Source: Bacteroidales bacterium (GTDB lineage: Bacteria; Bacteroidota; Bacteroidia; Bacteroidales; UBA10428). From it: a DNA stretch of 5,443 bases. The position numbers were made by a program, and so were the translations under genes. The stretch spans positions 1-5,443 of the forward strand of contig JAFGOZ010000564.1 in the NCBI GenBank assembly GCA_016926235.1, in the 5' to 3' direction. Position 1 is the stretch's first letter. Each line of letters starts with the position of its first letter. Below are positions 1 through 5,443 of this stretch, in pieces. The notes beneath the pieces were generated by a model. It saw nothing but the letters and a program-made list of their open reading frames with translations, made no database searches and was not told the DNA's origin.

Positions 1-216
1 GTTTTTGCGTTGCTACCGCAGTGTAATTCATTGCTTTTTCGGGTATGGCGGTGCTGTAAATTCTTACCGATATCATCAAGCCGAGCGAATTGAATCTTTG
101 TTTTCAAGGTGCCGGCTATTTCGTTTTCGTTCTTTTTTGTGCCCCCCCTATAATTGCCTTTAGTGTGTAAATGCGGCTGCTGATTTTATTGAATCGGTTA
201 CGATTTTACTTCCAAG
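1..216. other. Non-coding stretch downstream of the propeller gene
   Basis: I see no supported reading frame, tRNA or clear terminator here. It contains a run of seven C (142-148) and a small 5-bp hairpin, AATCG/CGATT (192-205), soon after the propeller stop codon. The hairpin has no T-run in the minus direction. The stretch may hold the upstream region of a further minus-strand gene, but no convincing promoter was found. Confidence 0.5.
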
Positions 217-1407
217 CTACCTGCCAACAGCAAACAACTCTGCTGTTTTTATCCCTTGCTTTTCAACCACAATTTGATACACTCCAGGAGCAAGATTGCG
301 TGAATCGATTTCAAATGATGAAGAAGTAACTTTCCTAGACAATGCCGAAAATCTTTTCCCGGCAAGGGAAAAAACAGATACTGATGATCCTTGAAGTGAA
401 TAGGGAATGTGTACTGATATTATTTTACCACTGCGTTTAAGAGAAATATCCTCAGAATCTCTTTTTTGTACAGGTTTTCGAGTGATATTGTTATTGTCTG
501 CTGGTGAGGTAATTATTGTACCAGAATCTCCTACTGCGACGTACTGTGTACCGGTAAAAGTTACGCAGCGGAGGTTGCGAGTGCTGCCGGAGGATTGGGG
601 AGTCCAGGTTTCAGAATCTATAGAGGTAGCAATAAAGCCATCTTTACCAATAGTTATTAATTTCTCACCCGCCCAAGTAATAAAGTAAAGTGATTTTGAA
701 ACCTCTACAGCCCGACCCCAATTAATCCCATCTGGCGATTTAAAAATTATTCCCCTTTGCATAAAAGATTCTTCGCCAGCTACTATAAAAAATCCTTTCA
801 TATAAGTAACGCTATAGAATTCTGTTTCCGTTCTTGCCCACCGAGTTGTCCATATTAAACAATCTGTTGAGGTTGAAATGGTTGCCGGATATCCTCCAAC
901 AGCAACAAATAAACTATCAGCCCGTACAATAGAACACGCTGTTCTTAAATTGCTGCTATTATTGCTACTCCAATTAACGCCATCTATTGAAGTAATAATT
1001 GGATTCGTATCAGATACTGTAAAACCTAAAAGATGATTATTCAACCAAGTTATATAAATTATTTTCTTTGATTTTCCTGATATTTGTTTTACCCAATTAA
1101 TGTAATTGTCAGAAGATAGTATTATACCTGAATCTCCTGAAGCAAAGAGGTTCTTACTAGCCCATGCAATTGATGAAAGATCCATTTTAGTACCCGAAGA
1201 GCAGCTTTCCCAATTCTCTCCATTATCTGATGTTAGAATAATTCCTGAATCACCTACTACCACCAGCTTCGCCCCTGTCCATACAATTGACTTTAAGTTT
1301 AAATCAGTTCCTGATTCCCTTACTGTCCACTTGGTCTGGCTAAATCCAATTGATATAGCACAGAAACAGATAAATAATCCAATAAATACCTTTTTCTTCC
1401 AATTCAT
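217..1407 (-). CDS. Secreted seven-bladed beta-propeller protein with T9SS-like C-terminal domain
   Basis: A 396-aa exported protein ending in TAG. Residues 1-24 form a signal peptide (MNWKKK, then a hydrophobic stretch, cut near FSQ). Residues 27-301 hold seven repeats of about 38-44 residues. A typical unit runs from a small-polar segment through a V-x-W strand, then VVGDSGIILTS, and ends at a D-x-x-x-W turn. Tryptophans at 27, 66, 105, 146, 186, 230 and 268 mark the period. This resembles Ycf48/BNR/sialidase-like propellers; no catalytic residues are evident, so binding or scaffolding is more likely than hydrolysis. After a polar linker (302-320), residues about 327-396 resemble a type IX secretion sorting domain: hydrophobic strands, VSVFSLAGKRF, then NLAPGVYQIVVEKQG and a short final strand ending AVGR. 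This would direct export and surface attachment if the host has T9SS. It follows the protease gene after a probable terminator and has its own possible promoter. The ligand is unknown. Confidence 0.9.
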   Translation of the reverse strand: MNWKKKVFIGLFICFCAISIGFSQTKWTVRESGTDLNLKSIVWTGAKLVVVGDSGIILTSDNGENWESCSSGTKMDLSSIAWASKNLFASGDSGIILSSDNYINWVKQISGKSKKIIYITWLNNHLLGFTVSDTNPIITSIDGVNWSSNNSSNLRTACSIVRADSLFVAVGGYPATISTSTDCLIWTTRWARTETEFYSVTYMKGFFIVAGEESFMQRGIIFKSPDGINWGRAVEVSKSLYFITWAGEKLITIGKDGFIATSIDSETWTPQSSGSTRNLRCVTFTGTQYVAVGDSGTIITSPADNNNITRKPVQKRDSEDISLKRSGKIISVHIPYSLQGSSVSVFSLAGKRFSALSRKVTSSSFEIDSRNLAPGVYQIVVEKQGIKTAELFAVGR

Positions 1408-1412
1408 ATAAT

Positions 1413-1417
1413 CCCCC
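1413..1417 (-). promoter_or_regulatory. Ribosome binding site of the beta-propeller gene
   Basis: A GGGGG run lies five bases before the ATG at 1407 on the minus strand. It is purine-rich and correctly spaced, though not a consensus AGGAGG. Confidence 0.5.
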
Positions 1418-1443
1418 GTATTTATTATGTATACTCTACTATA

Positions 1444-1472
1444 AACATAACCACAATATTCTTTCCTTTCAA
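1444..1472 (-). promoter_or_regulatory. Possible promoter of the beta-propeller gene
   Basis: On the minus strand TTGAAA (1467-1472) is followed after 17 bases by TATGTT (1444-1449), about 36 bases upstream of the ATG at 1407. The first hexamer matches sigma-70 -35 well and the second has four of six -10 positions. TATGTTTA also resembles the Bacteroidota TAnnTTTG element, so the sigma class is uncertain. It lies just after the probable terminator, consistent with a separate transcription unit. Confidence 0.35.
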
Positions 1473-1473
1473 G

Positions 1474-1512
1474 AAAAAACTAATTGTGCCGTTCTCTAAA
1501 GAAAACGAGACA
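1474..1512 (-). terminator. Probable Rho-independent terminator of the protease operon
   Basis: On the minus-strand transcript, beginning 8 nt past the TAG stop, 12-nt arms TGTCTCGTTTTC and GAGAACGGCACA pair around a TTTA loop (1485-1512). Pairing includes one C-C mismatch and two G-T wobbles. A run of six T (1474-1479) follows after a 5-nt spacer. The imperfect stem and the spacer before the T-run lower confidence, but the position is right for a terminator separating the protease gene from the propeller gene. Confidence 0.5.
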
Positions 1513-1520
1513 TCCTATAC

Positions 1521-4500
1521 CTACATCTTGGGTGTCATTTGCCCTCTTATTCTCACTGTACTGTCAGGAGCCACTACTATCATGGCTTTTCCTTCAGGAT
1601 TTTTCCAAACAAAGCAACCATCCAGATTTTCCTCATCATCCAACCATTTTCCTGACCCTGTCAGCAATTGATTGCATTGCAGAATACCGGTTGAGGAGAG
1701 TGAGGCGGCTGTACCGATTCTCAGCCCTGATTGCGATCCACTTGAAACCGTATCAGTAATCTTAACATTATTTCCTTCCACATCAGTAATAAACCTGACA
1801 GTGCCGTCGCTCGATGTGATGAAAAACGGAGATACCGGTCTGCTCGAAAGCGGATAATAATCTTTACCTTCATGCGGCAGAGAACCGCCTGAAACATAGT
1901 TACTCCAGAAACTTCCTTCCTGGCTGCCATTGTCCCAGTAAAAGCTTCCAGGCACATCAAACGAATATGATGGTCCGCTGAAATTGTTGTGGTATATATA
2001 ACCGCTATTGCTGCTGCTCAGATCAAACGAAACGCCGGACGAACTTGTCAATACATTTTCTGTTATGTTGAGAAGACTTGTGGCTCCTGCAATACTATAT
2101 TGCGATGCACTCCTAATAAAATTATTCTGGACCTTCTGGTATGCACCATTAGTAATGTATATTGCATCATCGGTTATGCCATCAAATCTGTTGTATAGGA
2201 TTTCGTTAGCCATACAGTAATCCAGAATAATGCCTGAGGTTAATATTTCATTGTCCTTGATAATGCACTGGCCTGTGTTATAAATATCCATGGCTACATC
2301 AGACGCGGAAATAACGTTACCCATGATCTGGCATTTGATATTAGTTGCAATGCCGGTATCACAATTCGTGATTTTATTGTTGCAGATAGACACATTGGTT
2401 GCGCTGTTAATGGTTATTGGAGTATATGTGCCAAGTCCGTTAAGATTGAACCCGGCAAGCGTAAATCCCGAACCACCAGAATTCACGGTAATTTGGCCCC
2501 TGAAGCTAGTGACGTCCCAATTTTGCCCTACAAGCGTTATATCGGCACTATCAATGGAAAGACCTTCAACATAAATACCTGGGTATATATATATAAAATC
2601 ACCTGCATCGGCAGCAGCTAAGGCATTACTAATAGTGGAGTAGTAATTTCCTTCAGGTACACCGGGTAAGGTATCTGATCCTGTGGGTGGGGTGCCCACA
2701 AGACGATTGACAACACCTACGGCTGCCCAAACTTGAGCTACAGTTCCGGTGTTATGGCCAAGGTCTTTTGATTCAGCTAACCAAGCGTTTCTACGATCTT
2801 TAAACAATGGATCATATTGAGTTCTCCCATCCAAAATAGAACCCCAGGCTATTCTGCGAGCTGTGCCTATCCCCAATCCTTTAAATGGTCCATAGTTATG
2901 TAAATATTCATCATCATGCTTTTTTTGTCGCATGACACCCTCTGATAATAAGAAAAATGCATGACTCATAATTAGTGAATGATTATAATAATCCTGGTCT
3001 CCCCAGCCAGTTCCATTATAAAGTGGTGTACCACCTCGGTCTATTGTATATAATATTGGAGAGTTTTCGGTTTCCTGCATATTTCTCATCCAAGAGCTGT
3101 CGCTATTATCAGCGAAAGTACAATCTTCCCCAAATAACCATTCTCCAGTACCATTAAAACATTGTCGGGAAGTATTAACATATTTATCTCTTCCATCTAT
3201 TTGAACAGTCTGTTCTATACACGCGCTAAAAATATCACTATAAGCTTCCATAACTGCCCGGGATTCTGGAACCAGTGTATTTCCAAAACCAAAGTAACTT
3301 ATTCCATGAGCATATTCATGCCCTATACAGTCTGTGACTACCTGAGCATCCTGTGGCCAAGATTCATCATAACCATTACCGATTTCCATTTTATCAAAAA
3401 TAGAATTCCACCAACATGTATTGTCATTTTCATACTCTGCCGTTACAATCGTCCCTTCATCATCAAAACTATTCAATCCCATACTATCACTTGCGAATTC
3501 TTGAACTCTTTCCAAATTATAAGCAAGTGATATTATCGCCCTATTGGATGTTCCCCAATTGTTTGAAGCGCCAGAATAAATACTCTCGGTATCAGGAACA
3601 ACCGACTGGTCAATAACCAACCAGCGCTCGCTTGCATTGAACAGATAAAATCTTGAGTCTGTACTATCATACCATCCATTAATAGTCACCTCTTCTCCGC
3701 CTTCACGTTCAAGCCTGTTGCCGGTAATAGTTGCCACATTTCCTTGATCCGGGTATCCCGGAGGTGCGGTGTCTGTTTCTGATTGAGTTATTAATGCTTG
3801 CATAGTTAAAAAAGGCATGCTTGTCGGAGCTATTGAGCGGTACAAGGTAGCGGCCTTTTGCAGCACTTCTCCTGTTCGCGCATCAACGATCATTTCCCAT
3901 GAGCCTTTTGTACCTGGCTCATTGAAGTAGAGCCGGAAGGCGAGAATGCATCCGATAATTACTAATTCAGGCTGCCTGTGCTCGACAAGTTTTGAACTTG
4001 GTTTGAGTGTTCGCAATGCAAGCTCTACTGCTCCTGAAGAATCTATTGATGGGGCAGTTACAGGTTCGTTACCCTGTAAAAAACTGCCGGTGATCTCGAA
4101 TAGTTCACCGTCAGCATGCATATGAAGCGCCACAATACCCCCAAGTACAGGGATATCATCGATAAACTGGTTGAGCACGAAATGCCAGTTGTTCGCTTCA
4201 TTAACACGGAATCTTTTCATACTATATTGAGACCGGGCATTTCCATATTCCCGGTTAAAGCAATCTATTACTGCCTGCGAGGCTGATTCTTTATTCTCTT
4301 TTGTTATCTTCTTAATCCCTTTACGGCTTAATTCGCTTGTTAATTTTTGCTTCAGGTTCATAACAGGAATGGTATACCTTGCATTCACAAGGCACTGCCT
4401 GGGCTCTATGTTGCTGAATCCATCTTCTGTCTGATCTTTTAATTCACTTTGCTTCACCGTCATTGCATTAACCGATATCATTATTACCAGAAAACCAGCT

Positions 4501-4541
4501 AGTATCAATCCTATTCCCTTAAATTGCAGTACTGTTTTCAT
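1521..4541 (-). CDS. Secreted M4 (thermolysin-family) zinc metallopeptidase fused to a NosD-type beta-helix
   Basis: A 1006-aa exported endopeptidase; an 8-codon longer frame from 4565 lacks an SD. Residues 1-26 are a signal peptide with likely cleavage after VNA. An FTP-like propeptide (about 80-152, including IDDIPVLGG) and a PepSY-like segment ending VDARTGEVL (219-227) should act as inhibitor and folding chaperone. The catalytic domain spans about 245-610. HEYAH (408-412) supplies two zinc ligands and the general base E409; E432 in EAYSD is the third ligand, at the 24-residue spacing of thermolysin (H142 to E166). M36 fungalysins also use HEY but have longer spacing. Thermolysin counterparts also visible are N374 (N112), D404 (D138), E443 (E177), GED near 471-473 and R486 (R203). 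Thermolysin Y157 and H231 appear replaced by L423 and Y519. The M4 fold ends near VWAAVGV (602-610). A right-handed beta-helix (about 632-898) begins with a TIxxAxxAAxxGDxIYxxPGxY motif and closes with the NosD signature WDNG...FWSNY...YYPL. Residues 905-1006 hold two similar F-x-(I/W)-x-(S/N) motifs. No T9SS-type tail is seen. It is probably co-transcribed with the gene 50 nt upstream. The family assignment is secure; the substrate is unknown. Confidence 0.93.
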   Translation of the reverse strand: MKTVLQFKGIGLILAGFLVIMISVNAMTVKQSELKDQTEDGFSNIEPRQCLVNARYTIPVMNLKQKLTSELSRKGIKKITKENKESASQAVIDCFNREYGNARSQYSMKRFRVNEANNWHFVLNQFIDDIPVLGGIVALHMHADGELFEITGSFLQGNEPVTAPSIDSSGAVELALRTLKPSSKLVEHRQPELVIIGCILAFRLYFNEPGTKGSWEMIVDARTGEVLQKAATLYRSIAPTSMPFLTMQALITQSETDTAPPGYPDQGNVATITGNRLEREGGEEVTINGWYDSTDSRFYLFNASERWLVIDQSVVPDTESIYSGASNNWGTSNRAIISLAYNLERVQEFASDSMGLNSFDDEGTIVTAEYENDNTCWWNSIFDKMEIGNGYDESWPQDAQVVTDCIGHEYAHGISYFGFGNTLVPESRAVMEAYSDIFSACIEQTVQIDGRDKYVNTSRQCFNGTGEWLFGEDCTFADNSDSSWMRNMQETENSPILYTIDRGGTPLYNGTGWGDQDYYNHSLIMSHAFFLLSEGVMRQKKHDDEYLHNYGPFKGLGIGTARRIAWGSILDGRTQYDPLFKDRRNAWLAESKDLGHNTGTVAQVWAAVGVVNRLVGTPPTGSDTLPGVPEGNYYSTISNALAAADAGDFIYIYPGIYVEGLSIDSADITLVGQNWDVTSFRGQITVNSGGSGFTLAGFNLNGLGTYTPITINSATNVSICNNKITNCDTGIATNIKCQIMGNVISASDVAMDIYNTGQCIIKDNEILTSGIILDYCMANEILYNRFDGITDDAIYITNGAYQKVQNNFIRSASQYSIAGATSLLNITENVLTSSSGVSFDLSSSNSGYIYHNNFSGPSYSFDVPGSFYWDNGSQEGSFWSNYVSGGSLPHEGKDYYPLSSRPVSPFFITSSDGTVRFITDVEGNNVKITDTVSSGSQSGLRIGTAASLSSTGILQCNQLLTGSGKWLDDEENLDGCFVWKNPEGKAMIVVAPDSTVRIRGQMTPKM
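2584..2595. repeat. (TA)6 dinucleotide tract inside the protease gene
   Basis: Six perfect TA units encode the alternating Ile-Tyr residues of the first beta-helix strand (IYIY, before the PG turn). A gain or loss of one unit would shift the frame just after the catalytic domain. The tract may simply reflect the alternating beta-strand codons ATA and TAT. Confidence 0.9.
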
Positions 4542-4547
4542 ATTTAT

Positions 4548-4553
4548 CTCCTT
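4548..4553 (-). promoter_or_regulatory. Shine-Dalgarno that fixes the protease start codon
   Basis: The minus strand reads AAGGAG, six bases before the ATG at 4541. The alternative in-frame ATG at 4565 is preceded by TGAAATAA with no purine-rich SD. The element lies inside the longer reading frame and so argues for the downstream start, which also puts the basic residue right at the head of the signal peptide. Confidence 0.8.
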
Positions 4554-4591
4554 CGCTTTTTCCATTTATTTCATTTGTTGAAATCGCATTT

Positions 4592-5242
4592 CTACTTTGC
4601 CATATATTGTCTGAGTTCATTTATCTGTTTCTGCTGTATCTCAATCTTTTTATTCTGTTCAATGGCATACAGTGTCAGTTCCTCGACCTTTTTAAGCAGG
4701 ATCATGTTCATCTCGGTAAGGTCGAGCCCGTTCTTTTTTATCTCTGCTGCGCTCGGAACATCAGGCAGGTGTTTTTTGTCTTCGATATGCTTTTCAACTT
4801 CCTTGAGGCTTTTCAGCTTGTACTCTTTTTCAAAAACGTAATCAGGGGCATTCAATGTCCAACCATTGATTTTCACCGCGTCACATTTTACCGTACCATC
4901 GACATCAAGTTTTTCAGATGGCGAAGAAACACCTATACCTACTGTGTCCAAGAAATATGATTTTCCTTTTACCGCAATACCATTGCCACTTCCACCGAAT
5001 TTTGCATCATATGCAACACCACTATGAGGATCTGAATAAGAGGAGTGGCTAAATTGGGATTCTCCACCGGTAACAGTAAGCTTTCCTGAAGGGGAAGATG
5101 TACCGATGCCCACCTCACCGGAATTTGTATTGTAAATATCGTCACCGTTTGTATCCCATTGCCCGAAAACAATCGTATTCCCAACAGCCAGCAATAAACA
5201 AACCATCTGTATTAATCTTTTAATGAACATTTCTTTAGTCAT
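4592..5242 (-). CDS. Secreted VGIGxSSP-repeat protein with C-terminal coiled coil
   Basis: A complete 216-aa protein ending in TAG. Residues 1-27 form a signal peptide: basic start (KEMFIKR), hydrophobic core (MVCLLLAV), likely cut near FG-Q. Two copies of the motif VGIGxSSPSxKLxV follow, at about residues 44-57 and 101-114; such motifs are common in Bacteroidota-type secreted proteins and in fibre-like proteins. A conserved-looking segment follows: KINGW (125-128), PDYVFEKEYKLKSL (133-146), EVEKHIEDKKHLPDVPSA (148-165). The end (about 173-214) is rich in Leu, Lys, Glu and Gln with heptad spacing and should form a coiled coil. In related proteins this tail follows or replaces the S74 intramolecular chaperone of tail fibres; I see no S74 domain, so self-cleavage is not predicted. 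It is probably a trimeric or otherwise oligomeric surface protein. The gene sits between a partial paralogue and a protease gene 50 nt downstream, probably in one operon. The precise role is unknown. Confidence 0.88.
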   Translation of the reverse strand: MTKEMFIKRLIQMVCLLLAVGNTIVFGQWDTNGDDIYNTNSGEVGIGTSSPSGKLTVTGGESQFSHSSYSDPHSGVAYDAKFGGSGNGIAVKGKSYFLDTVGIGVSSPSEKLDVDGTVKCDAVKINGWTLNAPDYVFEKEYKLKSLKEVEKHIEDKKHLPDVPSAAEIKKNGLDLTEMNMILLKKVEELTLYAIEQNKKIEIQQKQINELRQYMAK

Positions 5243-5247
5243 ATTGA

Positions 5248-5254
5248 CCCCTTT
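5248..5254 (-). promoter_or_regulatory. Ribosome binding site of the VGIG-repeat protein gene
   Basis: The minus strand reads AAAGGGG five bases before the ATG at 5242. This purine-rich Shine-Dalgarno-like element supports that ATG over the in-frame Met at codon 5. Confidence 0.6.
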
Positions 5255-5288
5255 CTGTGCAATTTTGATGAGTTGACCGTTACTTCAA

Positions 5289-5312
5289 CCTGAAAATTGT
5301 AATTTTTTCAGG
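5289..5312 (-). other. Perfect 8-bp inverted repeat (stem-loop) between the two paralogous genes
   Basis: The arms CCTGAAAA and TTTTCAGG are perfectly complementary around an 8-nt loop, starting 7 nt beyond the TAA stop of the upstream gene. On the minus-strand transcript no T-run follows (the next bases are TTGAAG), so it does not fit a canonical Rho-independent terminator. It could be an RNA processing or 3'-end stabilising hairpin, a weak terminator, or a protein-binding palindrome. It separates two paralogous genes, so it may set their relative expression. Confidence 0.45.
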
Positions 5313-5319
5313 CGCATGA

Positions 5320-5443
5320 TTATTTCCTTTTCATCTCTTTTTCCAAAGCCTCGATTCGCTTATCCTGTTCGATTGTGTGCAGGACAAGGATTTCGACCTG
5401 CTTTAACAGGGCCAGGTTCATTTGAGAGAGATCCAAGCCCTCA
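5320..5443 (-). CDS. Partial C-terminus of a coiled-coil secreted protein, paralogue of the downstream gene
   Basis: Only the last 40 codons plus a TAA stop are inside the window; the 5' part lies beyond position 5443. The reading frame begins with E-G-L-D-L-S-Q-M-N and ends in a charged helix, ALEKEMKRK. Over 31 aligned residues, 19 are identical to the tail of the complete protein at 4592-5242, sharing GLDL, MN, LLK, VE and IEQ at equal spacing. The heptad-like pattern of leucine, isoleucine and valine with Lys/Glu suggests a short coiled coil, probably for oligomerisation. By analogy with its neighbour the missing part may hold a signal peptide and VGIGxSSP repeats, but this cannot be seen here. 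The product was recognised only through this paralogy; its function is unknown. Confidence 0.85.
   Translation of the reverse strand, partial: EGLDLSQMNLALLKQVEILVLHTIEQDKRIEALEKEMKRK

Noticed and set aside
192..205. AATCG/CGATT hairpin after the propeller gene as a terminator
   Set aside because: It is a short 5-bp stem with no T-run in the direction of transcription.
1..216. tRNA, small RNA or CRISPR-like repeat in the end region
   Set aside because: No cloverleaf arms, no direct repeats with regular spacers, and no coding frame could be recognised.
3226..3300. M36 fungalysin instead of M4
   Set aside because: The HEY motif is shared, but the 24-residue spacing from the first His to the third zinc ligand and the EAYSD motif match M4, not the longer M36 spacing with EGW.
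3162..3530. 122-codon plus-strand open frame and other plus-strand frames of about 60-120 codons
   Set aside because: They lie antisense to genes with clear domains, signal peptides and ribosome binding sites. Their translations show no recognisable domain or start context, so they are shadow frames.
4542..4565. Longer protease start at 4565
   Set aside because: It lacks a Shine-Dalgarno, whereas AAGGAG sits six bases before the ATG at 4541, and the shorter form begins with a standard signal peptide.
4580..4592. GAAAT-GCG-ATTTC hairpin after the VGIG-protein stop codon as a terminator
   Set aside because: The stem is only five AT-rich pairs with a three-base loop and no T-run, and the next gene starts 50 nt on with a strong SD, so co-transcription is more likely.
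4592..5242. Phage tail fibre or S74 endosialidase-type chaperone
   Set aside because: The protein has a signal peptide and VGIG repeats but no visible S74 domain with its catalytic Ser/Lys region, and there are no phage genes nearby.

Overview
The window comes from a bacterial chromosome or contig. All supported genes lie on the minus strand, so transcription runs from high to low coordinates. Each of the three complete genes starts with a signal peptide and encodes an exported protein; there are no housekeeping, RNA, phage-structural or transposition genes. Three protein styles point to the Fibrobacterota/Bacteroidota (FCB) side of the tree: VGIGxSSP-repeat proteins with a coiled-coil tail, a beta-propeller with a type IX secretion (T9SS)-like C-terminal domain, and a thermolysin-family protease fused to a beta-helix. 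This is an inference from protein style, not a taxonomic assignment. GC content is modest, about 35-50 % by hand count depending on the segment.

Layout in the direction of transcription: (1) 5443-5320, the last 40 codons of a coiled-coil-ended protein whose body lies outside the window. (2) 5319-5243, a short gap holding a perfect 8-bp inverted repeat. (3) 5242-4592, a complete 216-aa secreted protein with two VGIGxSSP repeats and a tail clearly paralogous to item 1. (4) 4541-1521, a 1006-aa secreted M4 metallopeptidase: signal peptide, FTP/PepSY propeptide, zinc catalytic domain, NosD-type right-handed beta-helix, and a C-terminal region with a degenerate duplicated motif. It starts 50 nt after gene 3 with a strong Shine-Dalgarno, so the two are probably co-transcribed. 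(5) 1520-1408, a gap with a probable terminator and a possible promoter. (6) 1407-217, a 396-aa seven-bladed beta-propeller with a T9SS-like sorting domain. (7) 216-1, non-coding as far as I can see.

How they may work together (inference): a small set of exported surface or extracellular proteins, with a protease carrying a putative carbohydrate- or surface-binding beta-helix beside repeat/coiled-coil proteins. I see no defence system, CRISPR array or known mobile element. The most notable points are the M4-beta-helix architecture, apparent substitution of two transition-state residues in an otherwise intact M4 zinc site, and the tandem coiled-coil paralogues.
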